64,000 nt of DNA from Bacillota bacterium (GCA_023396225.1 JAEWWT010000015.1:62001-126000); one strand, 5' to 3'. Positions 1-7,912 are shown, numbered from the stretch's first letter. A program made the numbers and translations. The notes: generated by a model not told the origin, from the sequence alone.

Positions 1-579
1 GTAACTTCAGCTCCGAACCAGACAGGTATGTGTACTGTTACCCTTGTAGTTGCAGGCAGATCCACAACTCTTCAGGTTAAGTACGGTGAGGCTGCAGACA
101 TACCTAAGACAATTGATGTTCCGGGATATATCTTCAACGGCTGGGATAGGGATTTCTCATGTGTTACTTCTGACATGACAGTAACCGCTTTGCTTACCCC
201 AACAGCGAATGCAACTTATACTGTTACTTTTGTAATCGGAAACTATACATATCCTGTAAATGTAGCTCATGGAGGAACTGCAACACCACCGTTTGTTCCT
301 AATGCTGATGATTACGGAAACAGCTTTACAGGATGGGATAGGTCGCTTTCAAATATCACATCTGATGTCACTATTACAGCACGATTTGCAGCAACGATGC
401 ACACTGTTACCTTCATTGTAAACGGTACAGCATATACTCAGCAAGTTAAACACGGAAGTGCTGCAAATCCTCCTGCAATCAATTCAGATAACAGCTATGG
501 AAGGATGTTCCTTTACTGGGACCAGAATTTCAGTTATGTTACATCCGATATGACAATAAACGCAGTATTTGATCAATAA
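1..579 (+). CDS. InlB B-repeat surface protein, C-terminal end (5' part outside window)
   Basis: The reading frame is open from base 1, so only the last 192 residues are present. They form three consecutive repeats of about 60 residues, each ending in a pattern like GWDR-x5-VTSDMT-(I/V)-A-F (GWDRDFSCVTSDM, GWDRSLSNITSDV, YWDQNFSYVTSDM) after a strand of the TVTF(V/I) type. This is the InlB B-repeat (Listeria-Bacteroides repeat, beta-grasp) pattern of cell-surface proteins. The protein stops right after the third repeat with no LPxTG motif or membrane anchor, so any attachment signal must lie upstream. A surface or secreted role is an inference from the family. A strong terminator follows. Confidence 0.8.
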   Translation, partial: VTSAPNQTGMCTVTLVVAGRSTTLQVKYGEAADIPKTIDVPGYIFNGWDRDFSCVTSDMTVTALLTPTANATYTVTFVIGNYTYPVNVAHGGTATPPFVPNADDYGNSFTGWDRSLSNITSDVTITARFAATMHTVTFIVNGTAYTQQVKHGSAANPPAINSDNSYGRMFLYWDQNFSYVTSDMTINAVFDQ

Positions 580-593
580 TAATTATATAGTTT

Positions 594-625
594 AAGCCGC
601 CTGGTTTTTAGGCGGCTTATTTCTT
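594..625 (+). terminator. Rho-independent terminator after the InlB-repeat gene
   Basis: Perfect 8-bp stem AAGCCGCC (594-601) / GGCGGCTT (611-618), a 9-base loop and a T-rich tail. Confidence 0.9.
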
Positions 626-655
626 TATAATACAGAATAAAAATCTTTTTATTGA

Positions 656-684
656 TTGACATTCTATATTTATTTTGCTATAAT
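656..684 (+). promoter_or_regulatory. Sigma-A promoter of the Asn/Gln-rich membrane protein gene
   Basis: Perfect consensus: TTGACA at 656-661, 17-base spacer, TATAAT at 679-684. This predicts a start near 691 and a leader of about 30 bases. Confidence 0.9.
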
Positions 685-719
685 AATGTAGTTATTTTTA
701 CTTAATAAGGAGTATGATT

Positions 720-1844
720 ATGGGCTGGAAAAAATATTTGACTTTTAGATTAGCAATTGCAGTTATAGTTTTATTTATAGCAGGGATAGGCTTAACTATT
801 GACGGTATAAAGGATTCGAATGCACTTAGCAAGGATATTCCGGACTTCAATGAAATGTATGAGTATGACTTTGAGGAAGGTATGTTTGTCGAAGGGTATG
901 TTCCATTGTGCTATGGCAATTTCGCTTATGAATACGAAGAAGATGATGAGAACAACTCTACTGTTGAATATTATTTAATTCCTTTGCTTGAGGATAGTGA
1001 TCTTGATTATAAATACATAGTACTTTCAGTTACTAATGAAGAACAGATGGCACAGATGAACACTCTCATTGATCAGACATATGAATTCATGGATGACCCT
1101 AGTCTTGAATATGATGATATAGACTGGGAAGATTTTTATTTTGTAGGACAGGTAAGAGAACTTGATTCTGAAATCGAAGGTTACCTCTATGAATGGTTGG
1201 ATGAAAGTGAAATGCTTGAAACAGGTTCAAGAGATGAGTTTGACAAAGCGGTTGTAGCTCTAGATATCAGATACAGAGAACCTTCAACAGTAAGCGATTC
1301 GCTTAACTTTGGAATCGCATTGATTGTTATTCCTTTGTTAATCGTTGCTGTAATTGTTATTATAAGAGTTTCTAAGAAAAACAACAGCGGAATGTATTCA
1401 GGGGAAACGCACTATAATTACAACGGTCAGAATATGAATAATGGTTTCGGAGAGCAGAATGTTAACCAGTTTACAACTTATTCAGGAATAAATCCTACCG
1501 CAAATAATGGTGTTAATCAGAGCAATTTCAATCATCAGGGTAATCAGGGAAATCAATATGTATCTGCAAATGATGGACTTAACTCGTTTAATCATCCGCA
1601 GAATTTTGCAGGAAATACACAGCAGAATTTTAATACTCAGCAAAATAATGGCTTCAACAATACAAACTCTGCTAACCCGTTTAATTCGGGCAATCAGCAG
1701 TTTAATTCAAACAACAATGGTTTCAACAATACAAACCATCAAAATCCATTTAACTCAGGCAGTCAACGGTTTAATTCTAATGGCAGCAATACAAACGGCA
1801 TGGATGAACTGGATACCAGCAAGATTGATCACACAAAGTTATAA
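720..1844 (+). CDS. Two-TM membrane protein with acidic outer domain and Asn/Gln-rich cytoplasmic tail
   Basis: 374 residues, family not recognised. An ATG also lies at 714, but AAGGAG at 707-712 is 7 bases from the ATG at 720 and only 1 from 714, so 720 is preferred. One membrane helix lies at about residues 8-27 and a second at about 196-217. The roughly 165 residues between them are strongly acidic and should be outside the cell. After the second helix comes KK and then a tail of about 150 residues made almost only of N, Q, G, F and S, with a near-exact 23-residue tandem repeat (bases 1644-1781) and a charged C-terminus ending DHTKL. The gene has its own promoter and converges on pckG. Function unknown; a disordered, self-associating tail is an inference from composition. 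Confidence 0.75.
   Translation: MGWKKYLTFRLAIAVIVLFIAGIGLTIDGIKDSNALSKDIPDFNEMYEYDFEEGMFVEGYVPLCYGNFAYEYEEDDENNSTVEYYLIPLLEDSDLDYKYIVLSVTNEEQMAQMNTLIDQTYEFMDDPSLEYDDIDWEDFYFVGQVRELDSEIEGYLYEWLDESEMLETGSRDEFDKAVVALDIRYREPSTVSDSLNFGIALIVIPLLIVAVIVIIRVSKKNNSGMYSGETHYNYNGQNMNNGFGEQNVNQFTTYSGINPTANNGVNQSNFNHQGNQGNQYVSANDGLNSFNHPQNFAGNTQQNFNTQQNNGFNNTNSANPFNSGNQQFNSNNNGFNNTNHQNPFNSGSQRFNSNGSNTNGMDELDTSKIDHTKL
1644..1781 (+). repeat. 69-bp tandem repeat, two copies, inside the Asn/Gln-rich tail
   Basis: Copies 1644-1712 and 1713-1781 each encode 23 residues of the form NNGFNNTN-x2-NPFNSG-x-Q-x-FNSN. The second differs mostly at synonymous sites, which suggests an old in-frame duplication. Confidence 0.8.
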
Positions 1845-1862
1845 GCTATAATATGAAATAAA

Positions 1863-1891
1863 AATGGTGTACAGAAATTCTGTACACCATT
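1863..1891. terminator. Bidirectional terminator between the membrane protein gene and pckG
   Basis: Stem ATGGTGTACAGA (1864-1875) / TCTGTACACCAT (1879-1890) with a 3-base loop. AT-rich flanks give a T-run on the minus strand (ATTTTTATTT) and a weaker one on the plus strand. It sits between convergent genes. Confidence 0.85.
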
Positions 1892-1901
1892 AATTATATT
1901 A

Positions 1902-3722
1902 TTACTTGTTGATTCTTGCTTCGATCTTATCAAGCTGTTCCCAAAGAGCTGCAGGAACGTGACCGCCCTTTTCAGAAATGTCTTCCTTGTAATATCTGCG
2001 CATTTCAGCAATTTCCTTAGTCCAGAGATTCTTGTCAACAGCAAGAAGCTGGTCAAGAATTTCAGGAGTAATTTCATCTTCAATGCCGGAAATATTGAGG
2101 TCTTCCTTCTTAGGGAGATAACCAATTGCAGTTTCTTCAGCATCAGCTGTACCGTCGCAACGCTTGATGATCCAGTCAAGAACTCTCATGTTATCACCAA
2201 ATCCAGGCCAGATAAAGTTTCCGTTTTCATCCTGCTTGAACCAGTTTACATTGAATATCTTAGGAGCCTTGTCGCCAAGCTTTTCGCCCATTTCAAGCCA
2301 ATGTGCCCAGTAGTCACCTACATTGTAACCAATGAATGGCTTCATAGCCATTGGGTCATGACGGAGAACACCTACTGCACCTGCTGCTGCAGCTGTTGTT
2401 TCAGAAGAAACAGCTGACCCCATGTATGTGCCGTGTGCCCAGTCAAATGACTGATATACAAGAGGAGTTGTTGAAGCACGTCTGCCGCCGAATACAATAG
2501 CTGAAATCGGAACACCCTGTGGGTTATTAAATTCAGGTGAAATGCATGGGCAGTTTATTGCAGGAGCTGTGAAACGTGAGTTTGGATTAGCAAGCTTCTG
2601 TGGCTTACCATCAGCATCCTTAGTTGAAGTGAATTCAACACCGTTTACCTTTGCACCCTTCCACTCTGTTGCATCAACAGGAGGATTCTTGTCAAGGCCT
2701 TCCCACCATACTGTTTTATCAGCATTGTTGAGAGCAACGTTTGTGAAGATTGTATTCTTCTTTGCAGAAGCAAGAGCATTGTAGTTAGAGTGTTCATTTG
2801 TACCAGGAGCAACACCGAAGAAGCCGTTTTCAGGATTGATAGCATAAAGCTTGCCGTCAGCACCTGGCTTGAGCCATGCAATATCGTCACCTACTGTGAA
2901 TACTTCATAGCCATCCTTACGATATCCTTCTGGTGGAATAAGCATTGCAAGGTTTGTCTTTCCACAAGCTGATGGGAAAGCTGCGCAAACGTATTTTGTT
3001 TCACCGTCTGGCTTCTTAAGACCAAGAATAAGCATATGTTCAGCCATCCAGCCTTCATTCTTACCCTGATATGAAGCAATACGAAGAGCAAAGCACTTCT
3101 TGCTGAGAATAACGTTTCCGCCGTAACCGGAATTGATTGACCAGATAGTGTTGTCTTCTGGGAAGTGAACGATATATCTCTTATCCTGATCAATATCAGC
3201 CTTTGAATGGAGGCAGCGAACAAAGTCATTTGAAGTATCTCCAAGACTTTCAAGAGCGCCTGTGCCCATTCTTGTCATAATATTCATGTTAAGAACAACG
3301 TAGATAGAGTCGGTAAGTTCAACACCTACTTTAGCGATAGGTGAACCTAAAGGGCCCATTGAATAAGGAACAACATACATTGTTCTGCCCTTCATTGCTC
3401 CGTCGAACATAGGAGTAAGCTTTGCATACATTTCCTTAGGATCACACCAGTTATTTGTAGGACCAGCATCTTCCTTGTTTCTTGAACAGATAAAGGTTCT
3501 GTCTTCAACTCTGGCAACATCATTAGGATGTGTTCTATGGTACATGCATCCAGGAAGCTTTTCCTGATTAAGTTCAAGAAGTTCTCCTGTTGAAAAAGCT
3601 TCTGCCTTAAACTTTTCAAGCTGTTCTTCCGAGCCATCAACCCATATTACATGGTCAGGTTTGGTAAGAGCAATCATTTCGTCAACCCATTTGTTGACAT
3701 TAGGGTTTTTTGTAAGTGACAT
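1902..3722 (-). CDS. pckG: phosphoenolpyruvate carboxykinase (GTP)
   Basis: 606 residues, the normal length for the GTP-dependent enzyme (EC 4.1.1.32), which interconverts oxaloacetate + GTP and PEP + CO2 + GDP in the cytosol. The P-loop FPSACGKTN holds the hallmark reactive cysteine at about residue 253. The kinase-2 region TVGDDIAWL follows, then a loop with PENGFFGVAPGTN and the FGGRR/PLVYQSFDW block. The ATP-type family lacks the Cys P-loop, which rules it out. In fermentative anaerobes the enzyme often runs toward oxaloacetate, conserving energy as GTP; that direction is inferred here. It is monocistronic, with AAGGAG before the ATG, its own promoter at 3796-3824 and a terminator shared with the convergent gene. 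A malic enzyme at 56.1 kb acts on the same C4 pool. Confidence 0.97.
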   Translation of the reverse strand: MSLTKNPNVNKWVDEMIALTKPDHVIWVDGSEEQLEKFKAEAFSTGELLELNQEKLPGCMYHRTHPNDVARVEDRTFICSRNKEDAGPTNNWCDPKEMYAKLTPMFDGAMKGRTMYVVPYSMGPLGSPIAKVGVELTDSIYVVLNMNIMTRMGTGALESLGDTSNDFVRCLHSKADIDQDKRYIVHFPEDNTIWSINSGYGGNVILSKKCFALRIASYQGKNEGWMAEHMLILGLKKPDGETKYVCAAFPSACGKTNLAMLIPPEGYRKDGYEVFTVGDDIAWLKPGADGKLYAINPENGFFGVAPGTNEHSNYNALASAKKNTIFTNVALNNADKTVWWEGLDKNPPVDATEWKGAKVNGVEFTSTKDADGKPQKLANPNSRFTAPAINCPCISPEFNNPQGVPISAIVFGGRRASTTPLVYQSFDWAHGTYMGSAVSSETTAAAAGAVGVLRHDPMAMKPFIGYNVGDYWAHWLEMGEKLGDKAPKIFNVNWFKQDENGNFIWPGFGDNMRVLDWIIKRCDGTADAEETAIGYLPKKEDLNISGIEDEITPEILDQLLAVDKNLWTKEIAEMRRYYKEDISEKGGHVPAALWEQLDKIEARINK

Positions 3723-3795
3723 AATGTGTAACTCCTTTTCGTTTAATATTACAAAATTTGATGCTTAAAAAACATACAAATTTCCCACAAATACT

Positions 3796-3824
3796 ATTAT
3801 ACAGTTATTCTGTCAATTAGTCAA
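3796..3824 (-). promoter_or_regulatory. Sigma-A promoter of pckG
   Basis: On the minus strand, TTGACT (3824-3819), 17-base spacer, TATAAT (3801-3796), about 75 bases before the pckG ATG. Confidence 0.8.
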
Positions 3825-3898
3825 TAGTCGAAAAATCAAAATTATTTTTATTTAAGAAATCAAAAAAATAAAACTATAGTGAAAAAAGAAGATTTTTA

Positions 3899-3907
3899 TG
3901 CTATAAT
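3899..3907 (+). promoter_or_regulatory. Extended -10 promoter of the HAD hydrolase gene
   Basis: TGCTATAAT, a TGn-extended -10 hexamer (TATAAT at 3902-3907) with no good -35, about 70 bases before the ATG at 3976. Confidence 0.55.
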
Positions 3908-3975
3908 ATAAAATATGATAAAAAAGTTCAATTATGCAGAAAATTCGACATTCTGACCGAAAGGAAATTTAAAAG

Positions 3976-4620
3976 ATGAATTATAGCTCATTTATTTTTG
4001 ATTTTGATTATACATTAGCAGATGCAACCAATGGTATTGTGGATTGTTTTCATTATTCTTTTGATAAAATGAGTATACCAAGAGCAGATCGTGAAGAGAT
4101 AAGGCTTTGTATTGGTTTGACACTTGCAGATTCTCTTACAAGACTTACAGGCATTGATGATAAGGATAAAACGGACTTGTTTCTGAATTTATACAGGGAC
4201 GAAGCCGAAAGAATAATGACAGCAAACACCATTATGCTTCCAAGTGCAAAAGAGACATTAATAAAACTGCATGTATATGGTAAAAAACTTGGCATTGTCA
4301 CAACAAAAAGAAGAATACGTATTGAGCAAACATTTGAGATAGAAGGTCTTACTGATTTTGTTTCTATTATTGTCGGCGGTGATGATGTATCTTCAGCAAA
4401 ACCAGATTCGAGCGGATTACTCGGAGCTATCAAAGCATTGGGCGAAGAAAAACAAAATGTCCTGTATGTCGGTGACAGTTTTATTGACGCAATGACTGCT
4501 CAGAATGCAGGCGTTGATTTCTGCGCTGTGCTTACGGGAACGACAAAGAAAGAAGAATTTTTAAAATATCCTTATAAATATATTTTTGACAACGTTGCGG
4601 GACTTACAGAATTATTATAA
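3976..4620 (+). CDS. HAD-superfamily phosphatase, phosphoglycolate phosphatase/PpaX-like
   Basis: 214 residues, a full-length small HAD hydrolase with an alpha-helical cap (subclass I). Motif I is DFDYT (nucleophile Asp at about residue 9, partner Asp two later), motif II is GIVTTK, motif III is the Lys of SSAKPD, and motif IV is VGDSFIDA, which supplies the Mg2+-binding acidic residues. The family includes phosphoglycolate phosphatase, pyrophosphatase PpaX and beta-phosphoglucomutase, and the sequence alone does not fix the substrate. AAGGAA lies about 10 bases before the start. It is divergent from pckG and followed by tRNA-Thr. Confidence 0.88.
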   Translation: MNYSSFIFDFDYTLADATNGIVDCFHYSFDKMSIPRADREEIRLCIGLTLADSLTRLTGIDDKDKTDLFLNLYRDEAERIMTANTIMLPSAKETLIKLHVYGKKLGIVTTKRRIRIEQTFEIEGLTDFVSIIVGGDDVSSAKPDSSGLLGAIKALGEEKQNVLYVGDSFIDAMTAQNAGVDFCAVLTGTTKKEEFLKYPYKYIFDNVAGLTELL

Positions 4621-4649
4621 CATATTAAACTGAAAAATTAAATTGATTC

Positions 4650-4678
4650 TTGACATTTGTCTTAAAAAAGTATATAAT
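4650..4678 (+). promoter_or_regulatory. Consensus promoter of tRNA-Thr
   Basis: TTGACA (4650-4655), 17-base spacer, TATAAT (4673-4678): a perfect match, as expected for a strongly expressed tRNA gene. The transcript should start about 11 bases before the mature 5' end. Confidence 0.92.
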
Positions 4679-4695
4679 AATTTAGTGATTTGGTT

Positions 4696-4771
4696 GCTAT
4701 CTTAGCTCAGCAGGCAGAGCACATCCTTGGTAAGGATGAGGTCGTCAGTTCGAATCTGATAGATAGCTCCA
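4696..4771 (+). tRNA. tRNA-Thr (anticodon GGT)
   Basis: 76 bases with a full cloverleaf: acceptor GCTATCT (4696-4702) / AGATAGC (4761-4767), D-arm GCTC...GAGC, anticodon stem CATCC/GGATG enclosing the loop TTGGTAA (anticodon GGT, reads ACC and ACU), and T-arm GTCAG-TTCGAAT-CTGAT. The CCA end (4769-4771) is encoded. It has its own consensus promoter and terminator, so it is a single-gene tRNA unit. Confidence 0.97.
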
Positions 4772-4788
4772 TGAAATATTACGTAGAT

Positions 4789-4827
4789 ACGTCGTTTGCA
4801 GGACTTTGCAGACGGCGTGTTTTTTTA
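4789..4827 (+). terminator. Terminator of tRNA-Thr
   Basis: 12-bp stem 4789-4800 / 4807-4818 with G-T pairs (ACGTCGTTTGCA against TGCAGACGGCGT), 6-base loop, then GTTTTTTTA. Confidence 0.88.
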
Positions 4828-4908
4828 TAGTAATTCACCAGTTTTTTAATAAAATTATTTGCATATTTTTAAAGCTTGCTGAAATAATAATCCATGAGGT
4901 GATATTTT

Positions 4909-5004
4909 ATGAAAGATAAGTCAAACCTTAAAAAGCAAAACGGTGATTCTCAGCCAAATAACGCTAAAAAGGAATCGCTCGGACCAAATACAAAAAAGAA
5001 ATAG
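4909..5004 (+). CDS. 31-residue Lys/Asn-rich protein ending in an ESLGPNT motif
   Basis: ATG at 4909 with GAGGTGA (4895-4901) 7 bases upstream, stop TAG at 5002-5004, and a clean terminator right after. The protein has no hydrophobic segment and is rich in Lys, Asn and Gln; it contains NGDSQPNN and ends KKESLGPNTKKK. The ending resembles very small proteins found widely in clostridia (the CPC_1213/clostri-philic type), recalled from memory and not checked. The strong ribosome site plus dedicated terminator argue for a real gene. Function unknown. Confidence 0.72.
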   Translation: MKDKSNLKKQNGDSQPNNAKKESLGPNTKKK

Positions 5005-5006
5005 CA

Positions 5007-5038
5007 AAAAGCCCACATAAATTGTGGGCTTTCTTTTT
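5007..5038 (+). terminator. Terminator of the 31-residue protein gene
   Basis: 8-bp stem AGCCCACA (5010-5017) / TGTGGGCT (5023-5030), preceded by A5 and followed by TTCTTTTT. Confidence 0.9.
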
Positions 5039-5179
5039 GGCTGTTAATTTTGATTACTATATTATTTTCTTTCAAATTGTCACTTATAGTAACCAAGTAG
5101 CTAAAACTTTAATGAAGTGGTAAAATAACGAAGTAATGAAAATGGTATAATGACATGCAATTAAAAAGGCATATTTAAC

Positions 5180-6040
5180 TTAATCATCTATATATCCTTG
5201 AAAGAATGGTGGAATTTTTCCATTTGGCTTTTCATCAGGGTTTCCATCTGCTGATAAGCTTTTCTTTACATCATATCCATCTGAAATTTTTACAAAGTGA
5301 AGTAAACGGAAATTAATCGCATGATTTGGGCATGAATAAACACACCTCATACAAGAACTGCAAGAAGAATGAAATTTTACTTTTCCATTTTTTATCGTGA
5401 TGTTTTCTGCAGGACATCTCTTTACGCAAAGTCCACACTTTGTACAGGTTTTATCAACAACAGCATCTTTGCCCAATAGCGGCAAAAAAATTGAAGACAA
5501 TGCAGCAAGGACTCCCATCTTGATTCGAAGAGCTACTCCTGTTTTATAAAAGTGCCTTTCTCCATTATCAATTGCTTCACACATTTGAGTAATTTTCTGA
5601 ATTGTCGCTGTATATAACTGCTTCATAATCAAGTCATCATATTTAAATATCCAATTGCTTCCTATAGAAAACAACTCTTCATAACAGACATCAAATTGCT
5701 TATGTTTTAACATTCTTATCAACTTTTTTGAAACATTATAATTTGATGGAACTACCCCTCCGCATGTCCTGAAAATAAATACCTTCTTGTTATCTAAAAC
5801 TTTTGGCAATTTTCTTGCAAAATTGCGCACTACCGTCGGAATGCCAAATGCTATAACCTGACACCCTAATCCAATCATATCGTATTGGTTTATATCCAAC
5901 TGAATTTTATTCTTATTCACATCCTCCATGCGAATTATATCAACGTTCCATCCAAGTTTTATGAAGGACTGGACAACATGTTCAGCTGCTATTTCCGTAT
6001 TACCTGTTCCTGAGAAGTAGAAAATTCCAAGCTTTTTCAT
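5180..6040 (-). CDS. EFR1-type flavodoxin-ferredoxin fusion protein
   Basis: 286 residues. The N-terminus (about 1-160) is a flavodoxin-like domain with the FMN phosphate loop FSGTGNTE at residues 9-16. The C-terminal third carries two [4Fe-4S] motifs, CTKCGLCVKRCP and CSSCMRCVYSCP, as in bacterial 2x[4Fe-4S] ferredoxins. This is the architecture of the EFR1 family common in clostridia; the fusion should pass electrons between FMN and iron-sulfur clusters in the cytosol. Natural partners are unknown. It lies 4 bases downstream of the membrane protein gene, so the two are one operon, probably under the divergent TetR protein. Confidence 0.88.
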   Translation of the reverse strand: MKKLGIFYFSGTGNTEIAAEHVVQSFIKLGWNVDIIRMEDVNKNKIQLDINQYDMIGLGCQVIAFGIPTVVRNFARKLPKVLDNKKVFIFRTCGGVVPSNYNVSKKLIRMLKHKQFDVCYEELFSIGSNWIFKYDDLIMKQLYTATIQKITQMCEAIDNGERHFYKTGVALRIKMGVLAALSSIFLPLLGKDAVVDKTCTKCGLCVKRCPAENITIKNGKVKFHSSCSSCMRCVYSCPNHAINFRLLHFVKISDGYDVKKSLSADGNPDEKPNGKIPPFFQGYIDD

Positions 6041-6044
6041 TAAG

Positions 6045-6584
6045 TCATACTCCCTTTAATCTATTGTGTGTATTCTTATTTCTGTTAATTAAATTTGCAA
6101 CCAATCTTAAAATGCCAATTGTACCAATTGATATAAACCCGACAGCATATGCTATTAGCTTAATACGGGTAGCATAACTTGCTCCGGACACAATCATAAA
6201 ATGCTCGTTTGGCATTTGAACCATGAGAAAAGTGAAAAGTGCATTTTCCACAATATCACAAGTACAACCCACAATTGGATTTAAGATAATGTACTTGAGC
6301 GTTGTTTCCTTAAATCTTTCTCCAAGCACCCACTTTAAAATAAAAATCTGAATTGCTCCATAACACAATATAAAAATATAGTCAACAAAAAAGTATTGTA
6401 TAAACAGCTTTCTTCCACTACTTCCAAGCGTCTGAAATGTTGAATACACATCAGAAGATGAATAACCAAACTGCGTTTCCAGACTCTTTGTCATTCCATA
6501 TGCCTGAAACAATTTATCATAACGTTCCATTAATAGTAACATGCCTATAAATATAACAACCACGATCCATTTAACGTACTTCAT
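6045..6584 (-). CDS. Four-TM membrane protein of unknown function, co-transcribed with the EFR1 gene
   Basis: 179 residues with hydrophobic stretches at about 5-20, 62-85, 98-120 and 142-165, so three or four membrane helices. AAAGGAG lies 7 bases before the start. I do not recognise a named family. Position suggests a role with the flavodoxin-ferredoxin downstream, perhaps as membrane anchor or electron-transfer partner, but it has no heme- or cluster-binding Cys/His pattern, so this is only contextual. The promoter (6670-6698) lies inside the TetR operators. Confidence 0.75.
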   Translation of the reverse strand: MKYVKWIVVVIFIGMLLLMERYDKLFQAYGMTKSLETQFGYSSSDVYSTFQTLGSSGRKLFIQYFFVDYIFILCYGAIQIFILKWVLGERFKETTLKYIILNPIVGCTCDIVENALFTFLMVQMPNEHFMIVSGASYATRIKLIAYAVGFISIGTIGILRLVANLINRNKNTHNRLKGV

Positions 6585-6608
6585 TGTTATACTCCTTTAT
6601 GTTTATGC

Positions 6609-6636
6609 TTGACAAAAATATGTTTTTTGATATGAT
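6609..6636 (+). promoter_or_regulatory. Promoter of the tetR-type gene
   Basis: TTGACA (6609-6614), 16-base spacer, TATGAT (6631-6636). The predicted start near 6643 falls on the first GTATAC half-site, which implies autorepression. Confidence 0.75.
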
Positions 6637-6640
6637 GTAA

Positions 6641-6676
6641 GTATACATTTAGTCTACTTGTATACCAATAGTATAC
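6641..6676. promoter_or_regulatory. Two tandem TetR operators
   Basis: Two 17-bp copies of GTATAC-N5-GT(A/C)TAC lie at 6641-6657 and 6660-6676, separated by 2 bases. The first covers the predicted start of the tetR promoter. The second contains the -10 of the opposite promoter. This spacing fits two TetR dimers side by side, repressing both directions. Binding itself is inferred. Confidence 0.72.
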
Positions 6677-6698
6677 CTATAAATTTTAAACTTGTCAA
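6670..6698 (-). promoter_or_regulatory. Promoter of the membrane protein-EFR1 operon
   Basis: On the minus strand, TTGACA (6698-6693), 17-base spacer, TATACT (6675-6670). The -10 overlaps the right half-site of operator 2. Confidence 0.8.
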
Positions 6699-6719
6699 TA
6701 GAAAAAGGAGAATTTATTT

Positions 6720-7361
6720 ATGAGTTTGTCAAAACGTGAGAGGGAACAGCAGGAACGTGAGAATTTGATAATTGATACGGCTATAGAATTATTCTGCAAA
6801 TATGGTTATGAAAGCATTTCTATGGATATGATTGCAAAGAAATCAGAGTTTACTAAACGAACTATATATAGATATTTCAGTTCTAAGGAGGATTTGTTTT
6901 TTGCAACTGCATTGAAAGGTCATCAATACCTTTATGACATGCTGAATGATGCAATGCAACAAGGACACACAGGATTTGAGAAGGTTCGGCTTTCTTATAA
7001 TGCCTATTACAGTTTTATTTCAAAGTATCCTGAATTAGCAAGGCTTTTAAACCAACGCAGATACTCAAAAACTGAAAACATAGAACAGATTTCTCCTAAT
7101 TATCGAAAGTTTACTGAACTTGATAATCTTTTATTTTCAAGTTTACGTAATATTTTTCTGCAAGGTCAAGAGGATGGAAGCATTCGAGCTGATCTTGACA
7201 TAAACCAGCTTGCTTTCTCGTTAATCTATATTACAGTTGGATTTTTTCAGTTAGTAGCTATTACCGGAGATACTTATCCAAAGCACTGTGGATATGAAAA
7301 GAATTCTTTCATTCAATTCAGCATAGACCGTTTGCTCGAGTCAATTAAGGCTAATAAATAA
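6720..7361 (+). CDS. TetR/AcrR-family transcriptional regulator
   Basis: 213 residues. Residues about 12-58 form the TetR helix-turn-helix: IDTAIELFCKYGYESISM, then IAKKSEFTKRTIYRYF and SSKEDLF. The remainder is a helical ligand-binding and dimer domain that fits no ligand class I can name. AAAGGAG precedes the ATG. It is divergent from the membrane protein-EFR1 operon and shares with it the 135-bp region holding two palindromic operators. The likely role is repressing both units until a ligand binds, as for most local TetR regulators. Confidence 0.92.
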   Translation: MSLSKREREQQERENLIIDTAIELFCKYGYESISMDMIAKKSEFTKRTIYRYFSSKEDLFFATALKGHQYLYDMLNDAMQQGHTGFEKVRLSYNAYYSFISKYPELARLLNQRRYSKTENIEQISPNYRKFTELDNLLFSSLRNIFLQGQEDGSIRADLDINQLAFSLIYITVGFFQLVAITGDTYPKHCGYEKNSFIQFSIDRLLESIKANK

Positions 7362-7681
7362 CAGATTTCGTCTACATCACCGTATATAAAGTTTGGCAGT
7401 GCTGTAAAATTGATAGAATTTTTTGCTCTGCTTATTATTATATTTATAAATAGCAGGCTTCTGAACAGGAAATAGTATATATTTTATGGTATGGAAAGCA
7501 TGGGGATATTTGAAACACGGTTTGATCCTTTGGATCTGATACACCTTTATTATCCTTAAAATTATAGTAAATACATAAACAGGATAAATAACGTCTATGC
7601 TACTATTTATCAGGGTTATATAAAATTATTGGTTAATTTTTCTATTGTGATATAGTATAATACTTATCGAGGTGAATTTAT
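7362..7681. other. 320-bp intergenic stretch, no gene seen
   Basis: No ORF with a ribosome binding site and no clear terminator for the tetR gene. A frame from 7486 (WKAWGYLKHG, then a stop) could be a scrap of a decayed gene but is too short to assign. The last 60 bases contain TATAGT/TATAAT-like hexamers (7651-7661) that may start the small-protein cluster. Confidence 0.4.
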
Positions 7682-7912
7682 ATGGCTGATTTAACTAGAG
7701 AAGATAATTCTAACAATGATACTCAAGAGATTAACGTTCCTATTGAAGAAGATACTGCAATTAATGAGTATTTGGATATTGTCAAAACAGAATATGAAAT
7801 TGAACGAGGAAAAAAAGAAAGTTTTGAGAATCGTGTTGGAATAATTCTTGCACTAGTTGGTGCTATGTGTATTTTCTTACTTGAAATAGTAAATCTAAAA
7901 GATGTTTTTTGA
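7682..7912 (+). CDS. 76-residue protein with C-terminal membrane helix (probable 5' half of a split gene)
   Basis: GAGGTGAA precedes the ATG. About 50 hydrophilic residues with a charged helix (EYEIERGKKESFENR) lead into a membrane helix at about 52-70 (VGIILALVGAMCIFLLEI), and the protein ends six residues later, at VNLKDVF. The stop TGA overlaps the next ATG (TGATG) straight after six T residues (7905-7910). One extra T, or a -1 slip, fuses it in frame with the next ORF and gives one three-helix protein of about 184 residues. The family is not recognised. The fused layout (helix, helix, charged cytosolic stretch, helix) resembles small effectors of the Pycsar_TM/DUF5706 kind in architecture only. 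Confidence 0.7.
   Translation: MADLTREDNSNNDTQEINVPIEEDTAINEYLDIVKTEYEIERGKKESFENRVGIILALVGAMCIFLLEIVNLKDVF

Noticed and set aside
3811..3816. TTGACA on the minus strand before pckG
   Set aside because: Only 9 bases from the TATAAT; the TTGACT at 3824-3819 has the correct 17-base spacing.
4696..4771. tRNA-Thr as an integration (att) site
   Set aside because: No integrase, no duplicated tRNA 3' end and no mobile genes were found beside it.
7486..7540. Short frame WKAWGYLKHG as a gene remnant
   Set aside because: Only about 17 codons, no ribosome site and no recognisable family.
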